Positions 16,751 to 24,400 of a stretch of DNA of 64,000 bases are shown one piece after another; within the stretch, counting starts at the first letter, position 1; each line of letters opens with the position of its first letter. The stretch lies in contig JAGOJY010000009.1 of NCBI GenBank assembly GCA_017994815.1, positions 1-64,000 of the forward strand. Direction: 5' to 3'. Under the pieces are notes generated by a model, which was given only the letters and a program-made list of their open reading frames with translations, searched no databases and was not told the origin of the DNA. A program made the position numbers and the translations under genes. This DNA is from Acidobacteriota bacterium. Its GTDB lineage: Bacteria; Acidobacteriota; Polarisedimenticolia; J045.

Positions 16751-17209
16751 ATGGCAGCCAAACCCGTACCGGAGGGCTTCCACACGGTCACGCCGTACCT
16801 CATCGTCAACGACGGCAGGGCCGCGATCGAGTTCTACAAGCAGGCGTTCGGGGCCAGCGAGGAGTACCGCATGGACGGACCCGGCGGCAAGGTGATGCAC
16901 GCCGAGATCCGGATCGGCGATTCGCACGTGATGCTCGCGGACGAGTTCCCCGACATGGGGTACCGCGGCCCGCAGGCGCTCGGCGGATCGCCGGTGAGCC
17001 TCCTGCTCTACGTCGAGGACGTGGACGCGCGCTTCCAGCGCGCGGTCGCGGCGGGCGCGAAGGTCCTGCGTCCGGTCGAGGACCAGTTCTACGGCGACCG
17101 CACCGGCACCTTGGCCGACCCGTTCGGCCACGTCTGGTCCATCGCCACGCACAAGGAGGACGTCCCGCCGGACGAGATCAAGCGGCGCATGGCCGAAATG
17201 GGCACCTGA
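16751..17209 (+). CDS. VOC-superfamily (PhnB/glyoxalase-like) protein
   Basis: The 152-residue protein has the paired beta-alpha-beta-beta-beta layout of the vicinal oxygen chelate superfamily. The PhnB-like opening reads VTPYLIVNDGRAAIEFYKQAFGA, and DPFGHVWSIATH near the end carries a predicted metal ligand. Members of this subgroup are small cytoplasmic proteins of varied or unknown function, some annotated as glyoxalase or bleomycin-resistance-like; the substrate cannot be deduced. It lies 22 bases downstream of the Rel gene and ahead of ridA. Confidence 0.88.
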   Translation: MAAKPVPEGFHTVTPYLIVNDGRAAIEFYKQAFGASEEYRMDGPGGKVMHAEIRIGDSHVMLADEFPDMGYRGPQALGGSPVSLLLYVEDVDARFQRAVAAGAKVLRPVEDQFYGDRTGTLADPFGHVWSIATHKEDVPPDEIKRRMAEMGT

Positions 17210-17228
17210 CCCGCCGGATGAAACCGTA

Positions 17229-17249
17229 CGGGCCGGCGCAGCCGGCCCG
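17229..17249. repeat. GC palindrome CGGGCCGGC/GCCGGCCCG
   Basis: Perfect nine-base arms surround a GCA loop, preceded by CGTA. It lies 20 bases after the VOC gene stop and belongs to the GGGCC-type palindromes scattered between genes in this window. A terminator or REP-like role is inferred. Confidence 0.5.
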
Positions 17250-17308
17250 GCAGGTGCAAGCCCGCGCGCGGCGTGCGAGAGTAACGGCCCGCCCGACGAG
17301 GAGTCGCG

Positions 17309-17692
17309 ATGAGCATCCGGCAGGTATCGACGCCCAAGGCGCCGCAGGCGATCGGCCCCTACAGCCAGGCGGTGATCGCGGGCGGGTTCGTGTTCTGCTC
17401 CGGCCAGATCCCGCTCGATCCCGCTTCGGGACAGCTCAGCACGGGTGACGTGCGCGAGCAGACCCGGGTCGTGCTGCGGAACCTTTCGGCCGTCCTCGAG
17501 GCCGCGGGGTCGAGCCTCGGGCGCGTGGTCAAGACGACGGTCTTTCTCGCGGACATGGCGGAGTTCGCGGCCATGAACGAGGTCTACCAGGAAGCGTTCG
17601 GTTCGGCGCGGCCGGCGCGCGCCACGGTGCAGGTCGCGGGCCTGCCGCGGGCTGCGCGGGTCGAGATCGAGGCCGTCGCCACGCTGGCCTAG
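17309..17692 (+). CDS. ridA: RidA family reactive-intermediate (enamine/imine) deaminase
   Basis: RidA hydrolyses reactive 2-aminoacrylate-type enamines released by PLP enzymes, protecting metabolism. The 127-residue product has the full family pattern: APQAIGPYSQAV at the N-terminus, FCSGQIPLDP, the VVKTTVFLADM segment, and a C-terminal RPARATVQVAGLPRAARVEIEAVA with the conserved arginine and glutamate that shape the active site. Length and motifs are standard for the YjgF/YER057c/UK114 family. The ATG at 17309 follows GACGAGGAG. Confidence 0.94.
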   Translation: MSIRQVSTPKAPQAIGPYSQAVIAGGFVFCSGQIPLDPASGQLSTGDVREQTRVVLRNLSAVLEAAGSSLGRVVKTTVFLADMAEFAAMNEVYQEAFGSARPARATVQVAGLPRAARVEIEAVATLA

Positions 17693-17723
17693 GGCTCTGG
17701 ACGACCTGACGGCAGGACGCGAA

Positions 17724-18311
17724 TCAGGCCTCGGGCACTTCGATCGTCGGCGGGCCGCCCTCTTCCAGCGGCCGGCCGCCCGACGGCTCGACGAAGCGCC
17801 ACGAATCGAGGATCTCCCGCACGGCCGGCATGTCGTCCTGCTTGGGATTCGGCGTGAACACCACGCGCACGACGTACAGGCCGATCCCGCGGCGGGCGAC
17901 CCAGTAGATCGCCGTGCCGGGCGGGTCCTGCGGGCGCACCCGGACCCGGTACGTGACCTCTACCGCCGGTTCGCCGCCGAGGGTGCTGTCCTTGATCTCC
18001 GCGGCGCCATCGACCACGAAGTAGTACTTCGTCCAGTTCTCGACCTCCGGGAGCATCGAGCGCGGCAGCCCCTCGAGGAAGTCGTGCTTGGCGTCCTCGA
18101 GCGAGAGGACCTTGACCGTGAACAGCGTCCCGGTGCGGCTGCGCAGCTCTTCGTCGAACAGGTTCCAGCCCTCGGGCGCGCGGTACTCGTATCCCTGCTC
18201 GGGATTGCGCACGACGCGGTCCGGCGGCATGCCGCAGGCGGTGACGAAAAAGAGCACGCTTCCCGCGAGCAGTACCGGCGGGAGCGCACGTTTCACGGTG
18301 GTTCGGCCCAT
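17724..18311 (-). CDS. Putative lipoprotein of unknown function (195 aa)
   Basis: The product begins with a lipoprotein signal peptide (LLAGSVLFFVTAC, lipidated Cys26), so it should be anchored in the envelope. The mature part opens with PDRVVRNPEQGYEYRAPEGWNLF, which resembles the PsbP-like or DUF1795-type fold that starts with a 'YRAPEGW' strand. It continues with alternating strands and a conserved-looking DSWRF near the end, where such proteins often finish. The function is unknown. It lies 41 bases downstream of a TonB-like gene on the same strand and is probably co-transcribed with it. Confidence 0.75.
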   Translation of the reverse strand: MGRTTVKRALPPVLLAGSVLFFVTACGMPPDRVVRNPEQGYEYRAPEGWNLFDEELRSRTGTLFTVKVLSLEDAKHDFLEGLPRSMLPEVENWTKYYFVVDGAAEIKDSTLGGEPAVEVTYRVRVRPQDPPGTAIYWVARRGIGLYVVRVVFTPNPKQDDMPAVREILDSWRFVEPSGGRPLEEGGPPTIEVPEA

Positions 18312-18352
18312 GCGCGGATTATGGCACGGCCGCGCCGGCACCTCCGGGTGGG

Positions 18353-19588
18353 TCAGTTCGTGCCGAGAAACGTCTGCAGCGCGTCGCGAGCCAGCTCGGC
18401 CTCCTGCACGCGCGAGGTGGGCGCGCGGGAACCCGCGGTGCGGCCGAGGAACAGCGCCGCGAGGCCGTCGTCGGTTGCGGCGATCACGTGGACGATCCCG
18501 TCGCGGTAGCGGACGACGACGCTGGACCCGTCGGACTCGATCGAGGCGATCAGCTGGTTGGAGGCGCCGCGCCAGTTCCGCGCGCGCAGGGAGCGGCGCA
18601 ACAACTCGCTGATCTCCGGCAGCAGCAGGTTCCAGCGCTGCGCCTCGGTCGAGCGCTGGCCGAGCGTGTTCATCGACACGAGCGGCAGGCCGTACTTGCT
18701 GGCCAGCGCGCTGCGCACGCCGTCCAGCCGGGCGCCGGCCGAGGAGCCGGGCCGCCCGCCGCGCGGACCCGGCGCGACGCCGACCGCCGTGACCGCCTCG
18801 TCCGCCCCGCCGTACGAGTAGCGCACGGCCCCGCCCGGCTTGCCGTAGCCCGAGGGGCCGGTCCCGCCCGCGACCCCGCCGAGCATGCCGGCCGGTGCGG
18901 TGCCGGTGCCGCCCTTGCGGCCACGTGTCCCGCCGACCGGGATCACGAAGTCGGAGAGCGTCGGCGCGCTGCTGCCGTAGGCGACCGCGCGCCCGCCGCC
19001 GCCGCCCGCCACGTCGAGGCCGGTGCCGGGTCGGGGCAGGTTCGGGCGCTGCCGCGCGCCGCCGGCCACGACGACCGGCGCGGCGTCGCGGTAGCTGCCG
19101 CTCGAGAACTCCGGCGCCTGCACGCGCACGTCGGCGCGCGCCGAGGTGCGGCTGCCGGCGTTGTCCGGGACGTCGGGCGTGTCGAGCGAGCCGCGGAAGT
19201 CCGGCAAATCGCCCGCCGCGAGCTGCATGCGCTTGCGCTCGTCGAGCTTCTTGGGGATGTCGATCTCGGGCTCGGGGAGCTGGGCCCGGAACTCGATGCG
19301 CTCCGGTTCCGGTTCCACTTCCGGCACCGGCGGCTCGGGCTCCGGGGGCTGGACCGTTTCCGCGCGCTGCGGCGGCGGGGTCAGGTCCGGCATCTCCGGT
19401 TGGACCGGCTCGAGGAAGCTGAGGACGAAGTCCGGGTTCAGCGGGTCGGCGACGTGCTCCACGATCACCAGTGACCCGAGGAGGATCAGGCCGAGCAAGC
19501 CGAGGTGGGCCGCGACCGAGGCCAGGATTGCGTAGGGGTCCCTGCGGCGCGAACCTGCCCGCCGACTCTCGAGCATCCCATCGAACAT
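18353..19588 (-). CDS. TonB-like envelope protein with Pro-rich linker and unusual C-terminus (411 aa)
   Basis: A short cytoplasmic N-terminus rich in Arg is followed by one transmembrane helix (about residues 19-45) and a long Pro/Glu-rich periplasmic segment (repeated PEPEPPVPEVEPEPE style). This is the TonB/TolA topology. The central region is Gly/Ala-rich. The last 120 residues form a folded-looking domain (SLRARNWRGASNQLIASIESDGSSVVVRY) that does not carry the standard TonB C-terminal YP...R...G pattern. It may be an energy transducer for an unusual partner or a spacer protein. The ATG at 19588 has a GAGGGA site; an upstream ATG is less likely. Confidence 0.68.
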   Translation of the reverse strand: MFDGMLESRRAGSRRRDPYAILASVAAHLGLLGLILLGSLVIVEHVADPLNPDFVLSFLEPVQPEMPDLTPPPQRAETVQPPEPEPPVPEVEPEPERIEFRAQLPEPEIDIPKKLDERKRMQLAAGDLPDFRGSLDTPDVPDNAGSRTSARADVRVQAPEFSSGSYRDAAPVVVAGGARQRPNLPRPGTGLDVAGGGGGRAVAYGSSAPTLSDFVIPVGGTRGRKGGTGTAPAGMLGGVAGGTGPSGYGKPGGAVRYSYGGADEAVTAVGVAPGPRGGRPGSSAGARLDGVRSALASKYGLPLVSMNTLGQRSTEAQRWNLLLPEISELLRRSLRARNWRGASNQLIASIESDGSSVVVRYRDGIVHVIAATDDGLAALFLGRTAGSRAPTSRVQEAELARDALQTFLGTN

Positions 19589-19908
19589 CCAGAGTCCCTC
19601 GCCGCCGCGGGCGCGTCCGGTCGGTCCCCGCACGTCGGCGAATATGGCGCCCCGTCCTCAAAAGACAATCCGTGGCCGCCGGTTTCGGCCTCCGTGGCGC
19701 GGCAATCCGCGGTGGGGCGGGTCCGGGCGGTTCCGTTCTTTTTCGGGGCGCGTTCGTCCGCCGCGACCGATTGGGGTAGCATGGCGGGCCCGCCGGCGGT
19801 CGGCCGGGTCCGGTCGCCGCGCGCCGTTCGAGTTGAGCTAATATTCGCGGCTCGTTTCCGGTCCGTGGCGAGCGGCGCCCGGCCGAGGATGTCGATGGGA
19901 GGTTCGGA
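19589..19908. other. Divergent promoter region
   Basis: No gene is seen in this 320-base gap between two divergent genes. On the minus strand TTGTCT (19663-19668), a 16-base spacer and CATATT (19641-19646) could drive the TonB-like gene. On the plus strand TAATAT at 19839-19844 could be the -10 for the STAS gene. Both -10 boxes run into a similar ATTCGCSG sequence. Confidence 0.4.
19641..19668 (-). promoter_or_regulatory. Putative promoter of the TonB-like gene
   Basis: Reading the minus strand, TTGTCT and CATATT are separated by 16 bases. The predicted start near 19634 leaves a 46-base leader before the ATG. The match is fair. Confidence 0.35.
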
Positions 19909-20244
19909 ATGAACGTTGACGTCAAGACGCAAGGCGATGTCTGCGTCGTCAGCCCGCACGGCGATATCAAGATCGGCGAGGGCGACCTGGTCCTGCGCGA
20001 CGCCGTGCACCAGCAGATCGAGAAGGGTTGCCGCAAGGTCGTGCTCGACCTCGGGGACGTGCGCTACATGGACAGCGCCGGCATCGGCGAGGTCGTGGCC
20101 TGCCTCAAGCGCGTCCGCGAGTCCGGCGGCGACATGAAGCTGGCCGGGCTGAACAAGCGGCTGCTCGACCTGTTCAACCTCACGCGCCTGCTGCTGATCT
20201 TCCAGGTGCACGACAACGTCGAGGCCGCGGCCAAGAGCTTCTGA
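19909..20244 (+). CDS. STAS-domain anti-sigma factor antagonist
   Basis: The 111-residue protein is a single STAS domain of the SpoIIAA/RsbV type. These proteins bind an anti-sigma kinase and are switched off by phosphorylation of a conserved serine. That residue is Ser56 in YMDSAGIGEVV. The rest shows the expected VVSPHGDI strand at the start and the CRKVVLDL strand before the phosphosite. No kinase or sigma factor lies beside it, so the partner must be encoded elsewhere. It starts at an ATG with GGAGGTTCGG upstream and is followed by a strong hairpin. Confidence 0.92.
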   Translation: MNVDVKTQGDVCVVSPHGDIKIGEGDLVLRDAVHQQIEKGCRKVVLDLGDVRYMDSAGIGEVVACLKRVRESGGDMKLAGLNKRLLDLFNLTRLLLIFQVHDNVEAAAKSF

Positions 20245-20260
20245 AGATCGGGACGCGCGC

Positions 20261-20282
20261 GGGGACGGGCACGCCCGTCCCC
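20261..20282. repeat. Post-STAS hairpin, likely terminator
   Basis: Ten-base perfect arms (GGGGACGGGC and GCCCGTCCCC) flank two bases, 16 bases beyond the STAS gene stop. It has no T-tract. It is similar in style to the GGGGACAGG palindromes. Confidence 0.55.
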
Positions 20283-20356
20283 GGTGCCGACCGTCGTCCC
20301 GCGCTCTCGCTGACGCGCGACACATTCCGCGTTTGTGGTTAGCATTTGCAGTCCCC

Positions 20357-20375
20357 GGGCGAAATCCATTCGCCC
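20357..20375. promoter_or_regulatory. Palindrome abutting the hdr promoter
   Basis: Seven-base perfect arms (GGGCGAA and TTCGCCC) surround a five-base centre and end exactly where the -35 box begins. The position suits an operator or activator site for the hdr-flx operon. It is followed by a T-rich stretch, so a terminator is an alternative. Confidence 0.35.
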
Positions 20376-20404
20376 TTGAGCTTTTTCTGCCTGACGCTTA
20401 ACAT
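20376..20404 (+). promoter_or_regulatory. Putative sigma-70 promoter of the hdr-flx operon
   Basis: TTGAGC, a 17-base spacer and TAACAT lie 67 bases upstream of the hdrC start. Each box matches the consensus at four or five positions with ideal spacing. Transcription would begin near 20411. Confidence 0.5.
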
Positions 20405-20470
20405 CACCACGAGTTCTCCGCCGAATGCCCCTCGAGTCCTGACATCCCGCTGGGGCCCGCGAGTCCGAAC

Positions 20471-21016
20471 GTGAACCGAAGTCCCGGCCGCACCCTGGCC
20501 GATCAGGTCCGTGCTGCCACGCGTGTCCCCGTCGCGCGCTGCTACCAGTGCGGGAAGTGCTCCGCCGGCTGCCCGATGGCCGAGGAGAGCGCGCTCCGGC
20601 CGCACGACGTGATGCGGCTGGTCCAGCGCGACGACCGGCGGGTTTTGGCCGACGACTCGATCTGGCTCTGCCTGACCTGCGAGACCTGCTCGTCGCGCTG
20701 CCCGAACGAGTGCGACCCGGCGCGGGTCACCGATGCCCTGCGGGAGATCGCGCTGCGCGAGGAGCCCGACCGCGTCCCGCGGGCGATCGGCGCGTTCCAC
20801 CGCTCGTTCCTCGAGCAGATCCGGCTCAACGGCCGGGTTTTCGAACTGGGGCTGATCGCGGCGTACAAGCTGCGCAGCCGGCGGCTGCTCGACGACGTGC
20901 TGGCGGCGCCGGGGATGCTGCGGCGCGGCAAGCTCGCCTTCTGGCCGGTGCGCGTCAAGCACATCGGCGAGGTCCGGAGGATCTTCGCGCACGCCGGACG
21001 CCGGGAGGACGCGTGA
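20471..21016 (+). CDS. hdrC: Heterodisulfide-reductase-like iron-sulfur subunit HdrC
   Basis: HdrC carries electrons between HdrA and the HdrB active site. The 181-residue protein has two complete [4Fe-4S] motifs, CYQCGKCSAGCP (about residues 24-35) and CLTCETCSSRCPNECDP (about 74-90), followed by a helical C-terminal tail as in the methanogen subunit. It starts at a GTG at 20471 after the predicted promoter. Its stop overlaps the GTG start of hdrB. It opens an operon of seven tightly packed genes that together encode an Hdr-Flx type complex. Confidence 0.92.
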   Translation: MNRSPGRTLADQVRAATRVPVARCYQCGKCSAGCPMAEESALRPHDVMRLVQRDDRRVLADDSIWLCLTCETCSSRCPNECDPARVTDALREIALREEPDRVPRAIGAFHRSFLEQIRLNGRVFELGLIAAYKLRSRRLLDDVLAAPGMLRRGKLAFWPVRVKHIGEVRRIFAHAGRREDA

Positions 21017-21900
21017 GGCTCGGATATTTCCCCGGTTGCTCGTTGCACGCGACCGCGCGCGAGTACGCGGACAGCGTGACCGAGGTCGCGGGCCGCCTCG
21101 ACGTGCAGCTCGACGAGATCCGCGACTGGGCCTGCTGCGGGGCGACCTCGGCCCACGCGACCGACCGCTTCCTCGGCGTCGCGCTGCCGGCGCGCACGCT
21201 GGCGCTCGCGGCCGAGCAGGGGTGCGACCGCGTGCTCGCGCCGTGCGCGGCCTGCTTCAGCCGGCTGGCGACCGCGCGCCACGAGCTGCGCCGGGACCCC
21301 GCGCTCGCGACGAAGGTCCGCGAGGCGCTCGGCCGCGAGCCGGTCGTCGACGTGGCCGTGATGAACGTCGTCGACATGCTCGCGGGCGAGTTGGCGCAGA
21401 TCGCGGCCAGGGTGCAGCGCCCGCTGACGGGACTGCGGGTCGCGTGCTACTACGGGTGCCTGCTCGTGCGGCCGGCCGAGATCGCCGGCGCGGGCGACGT
21501 CGAGGCGCCGGACGTCATGGAAAAGGTGGTCGCGGCGCTCGGCGCCACGCCGGTCTCGTGGCGCATGCGGCTGGAGTGCTGCGGCGGCAGCTTCGCGCTC
21601 TCGCGGACCGGCTCGGTGGTGCGCCTCGGCCGCGCCGTGCTGGAAGACGCAGCCGCGAGCGGGGCCGACGCGATCGCGGTCGCCTGCCCGATGTGCCAGT
21701 CGAACCTCGACTTCCGCCAACGGGCGATGGAGCGCGTCGCGGGGCGCGCGCTCGGGCTGCCGATCGTCTACCTGACGCAGCTCGCCGGGCTGGCCCTCGG
21801 TGCGGACCCGGCGCGGCTCGGTCTGGACCGGCACTTCATCCCGCCCGGACCGGCGCTGGACAAGGTCCGGGCCGCCGCGGCGGCTGGTGGGGAGGCCTGA
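21013..21900 (+). CDS. hdrB: Heterodisulfide-reductase-like catalytic subunit HdrB
   Basis: HdrB holds the disulfide-cleaving site, formed by two noncubane [4Fe-4S] clusters in tandem CCG domains. Both CCG motifs are intact. The first has Cys9 (FPGCSL), WACCGAT and APCAACF; the second has ACYYGC, LECCGGS and VACPMCQSN. The 295-residue length is normal. In non-methanogens the substrate is not CoM-S-S-CoB but another disulfide, such as DsrC in sulfate reducers; no such partner is visible here. The GTG start overlaps hdrC by four bases, and the stop overlaps the hdrA ATG. Confidence 0.92.
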   Translation: MRLGYFPGCSLHATAREYADSVTEVAGRLDVQLDEIRDWACCGATSAHATDRFLGVALPARTLALAAEQGCDRVLAPCAACFSRLATARHELRRDPALATKVREALGREPVVDVAVMNVVDMLAGELAQIAARVQRPLTGLRVACYYGCLLVRPAEIAGAGDVEAPDVMEKVVAALGATPVSWRMRLECCGGSFALSRTGSVVRLGRAVLEDAAASGADAIAVACPMCQSNLDFRQRAMERVAGRALGLPIVYLTQLAGLALGADPARLGLDRHFIPPGPALDKVRAAAAAGGEA

Positions 21901-23930
21901 TGGCCCGCATCGGCGTGTTCGTCTGCCACTGCGGCGAGAACATCGGCCGCACCGTCGACTGCGCGAAGGTCGCGGCCGAACTCGGCCAGCATCCCGGCGT
22001 CGCGCACGCGGCGGACTACAAGTACATGTGCTCCGACCCGGGGCAGGCGCTGATCAAGCAGGCGGTGGCCGAGAAGCGGCTGACCGGCGTCGTCGTCGCG
22101 GCCTGCTCGCCGCACATGCACGAGAAGACGTTCCGCCGCGCCGTCGCCTCGACCGGGCTGAACCCGTTCCTGTGTGAGATGTCGAACATCCGCGAGCACT
22201 GTTCGTGGATCCACGAGGACCGCGAGGCGGCGACGGACAAGGCGATCGACCTCGCGCGCATGATCGTCGAGAAGGTCAAGCGCAACACGCCGCTGCAGCC
22301 GATCCGGATCCCGGTCACGCGCCGGGCGCTGGTGATCGGCGGCGGCATCGCCGGGATCCAGGCCGCGCTCGACATCGCCGACGGCGGGGCCGAGGTCGTG
22401 CTGGTCGAGAAGGAGCCGTCGATCGGCGGCCACATGAGCCAGCTCTCCGAGACCTTCCCGACGTTGGACTGCTCGCAGTGCATCCTCACGCCGCGGATGG
22501 TCGAGGTGTACCAGCACCCGCGGATCAAGCTCCTCTCGTACAGCGAGGTCGATTCGGTCTCGGGCTACATCGGCAACTTCCAGGTGACGATCCGCCGCAA
22601 GGCGCGCTCGGTCCACGAGGAGCGCTGCAACGGCTGCGGCGAGTGCCAGAAGGTCTGCCCGGTGAAGAAGGTCCCGAGCGAATGGGAGCAGCGGCTCGGG
22701 ATGCGCACCGCGATCTACGTCCCGTTCCCGCAGGCCGTGCCGAACATCCCCGTCATCGACCGCGAGCACTGCAGCCTGTACCGCGGGCGGGCCAAGCGGG
22801 CCGCCTCGGGCAAGTCCGGCAAGGACGCCTGCGGCCGTTGCGCCGAGGCCTGCGGGCGCGGCGCCATCGACTACGACCAGCAGGACGAGCTGGTCACCGA
22901 GAAAGTCGGGGCGATCGTCGTCGCCACCGGCTACCAGCTGTACTCGATCGGCCGCGAGCAGGCCGGCGAGCTGCACGGCTACGGCGAGTACGGCTACGGC
23001 ACGATCCCCGATGTCATCGACGGCCTGCAGTTCGAGCGGCTCGCGTCCGCGTCGGGGCCGACCGGCGGCCGCATCCTGCGCCCGTCGGACGGCAAGGAGC
23101 CGAAGACCGTCGTCTTCCTGCAGTGCATCGGCTCGCGCGACCCGGCGAAGGGCATCGAGTACTGCTCGAAGATCTGCTGCATGTACGTGGCGAAGCACGC
23201 CATGCTGTACCGGCACAAGGTCCACGACGGCCGCGCGGTGGTGTTCTACATGGACGTGCGCGCGGCGGGGAAGGGGTACGACGAGTTCGTCCGGCGCGCG
23301 ATCGAGGAGGACGGCGCGGTCTACGTCCGCGGCCGCGTCTCCTCGATGTGGCGCGAGGGCGACGTCGTGCGGATCAAGGCTTTCGACACGATCGGCGGCG
23401 AGCCGCTGACGATCGACGCCGACCTGGTGGTTCTGGCGACGGCGATCCGCTCGCAGCCCGGGATCGAGGCGCTCGCGCAGAAGCTGTCGGTCTCGTACGA
23501 CGGCCACGGCTTCATCAACGAGGCCCACCCCAAGCTGCGCCCGGTCGAGACGAACACGGCCGGGGTCTACGTCGCCGGGGCGTGCCAGGCCCCGCGCGAC
23601 ATCCCGGACTCGGTGGCGATGGCCAGCGGCGCGGCGGCCAAGATCCTCGGCCTGTTCAGCTGCGCGGAGCTGGAGCGCGAGCCGACCGTGGCGATCGTGC
23701 GCAAGGAGGACTGCGCCGGCTGCTTCCACTGCGAGAGGGTCTGCCCCTACGGCGCCGTGGAGCGCTTCGAGGTGCGCGACCGCAAGGGGAACCTCCTCAA
23801 GGTCGTGGCGGAGGTCAACCCGGGCGTGTGCCAGGGCTGCGGCACGTGCCAGGCGACCTGCCCGGCCAAGGCGGTCGAGTTGATGGGCTTCACCGACGAC
23901 CAGATCTTCGCCGCGATCAACGCGGTGTGA
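21900..23930 (+). CDS. hdrA: Heterodisulfide-reductase-like flavoprotein HdrA
   Basis: HdrA carries the bifurcating FAD in this enzyme class. The 676-residue protein has an N-terminal domain with a VCHCGENIG cysteine motif, a Rossmann FAD-binding GGGIAG at 147-152, a cluster-binding DCSQCIL motif, an internal ferredoxin-like insert (CNGCGECQKVCPVKK) with a further cysteine group (CGRCAEACGRGA), and a C-terminal two-cluster ferredoxin (CAGCFHCERVCP and CQGCGTCQATCP). The ATG overlaps the hdrB stop (TGATG). With HdrB and HdrC it should form the HdrABC module, docking to FlxD through its C-terminal part. Confidence 0.94.
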   Translation: MARIGVFVCHCGENIGRTVDCAKVAAELGQHPGVAHAADYKYMCSDPGQALIKQAVAEKRLTGVVVAACSPHMHEKTFRRAVASTGLNPFLCEMSNIREHCSWIHEDREAATDKAIDLARMIVEKVKRNTPLQPIRIPVTRRALVIGGGIAGIQAALDIADGGAEVVLVEKEPSIGGHMSQLSETFPTLDCSQCILTPRMVEVYQHPRIKLLSYSEVDSVSGYIGNFQVTIRRKARSVHEERCNGCGECQKVCPVKKVPSEWEQRLGMRTAIYVPFPQAVPNIPVIDREHCSLYRGRAKRAASGKSGKDACGRCAEACGRGAIDYDQQDELVTEKVGAIVVATGYQLYSIGREQAGELHGYGEYGYGTIPDVIDGLQFERLASASGPTGGRILRPSDGKEPKTVVFLQCIGSRDPAKGIEYCSKICCMYVAKHAMLYRHKVHDGRAVVFYMDVRAAGKGYDEFVRRAIEEDGAVYVRGRVSSMWREGDVVRIKAFDTIGGEPLTIDADLVVLATAIRSQPGIEALAQKLSVSYDGHGFINEAHPKLRPVETNTAGVYVAGACQAPRDIPDSVAMASGAAAKILGLFSCAELEREPTVAIVRKEDCAGCFHCERVCPYGAVERFEVRDRKGNLLKVVAEVNPGVCQGCGTCQATCPAKAVELMGFTDDQIFAAINAV

Positions 23931-23941
23931 CGGCAGGAGAC

Positions 23942-24397
23942 ATGGCAACGACCTTCCAGCCCCGGCTCGTCGCGTTCGTGTGCAACTGGTGCACGTACAC
24001 GGGCGCGGACCTGGCCGGCACGAGCCGCATCGGCATGGCGCCCAACGTGCGCCTGGTGCGGCTGCCGTGCACCGGCCGCATCGACCCGCTGTTCATCATC
24101 AAGGCCTTCGAGCGCGGCGCCGACGGCGTGATCGTCAGCGGCTGCCACCCGGCGGACTGCCACTACACGTCGGGGAACTACCACGCGCGCCGCCGTTTCG
24201 CGGTCTTCCGCGAGCTTCTGGCGTTCGTCGGTGTGGACCCGGACCGCGTGACGTTCTCGTGGGTCTCGGCCTCCGAGGGGCGCAAGTGGGCCGACGTGGT
24301 CAATGACGCGACGGAGAGGGTGCGGGCGCTCGGCCCGTTCGTCGAGTACCAGCAACTGGCCGGGACCGGGACGCAAGCCCGGGCCCACGGAGGCTAG
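23942..24397 (+). CDS. flxD: MvhD/FlxD-like [2Fe-2S] electron-transfer subunit
   Basis: The 151-residue protein matches the MvhD family (hydrogenase delta subunit), which passes electrons from an oxidising module to HdrA. The cysteine ligands are clear: CNWCTYTGADLAG near the N-terminus, LPCTGRI near residue 40 and GCHPADCHYTSGN near 67-79. Its place directly after hdrA and before Flx-type Fe-S and flavin genes supports FlxD rather than a hydrogenase-linked MvhD; no hydrogenase large subunit is in the window. Confidence 0.9.
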   Translation: MATTFQPRLVAFVCNWCTYTGADLAGTSRIGMAPNVRLVRLPCTGRIDPLFIIKAFERGADGVIVSGCHPADCHYTSGNYHARRRFAVFRELLAFVGVDPDRVTFSWVSASEGRKWADVVNDATERVRALGPFVEYQQLAGTGTQARAHGG

Positions 24398-24400
24398 ACC

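Noticed and set aside
14242..16809. 855-codon minus-strand frame opposite the Rel gene
   Set aside because: Shadow of the RelA/SpoT coding frame; no start context or motif.
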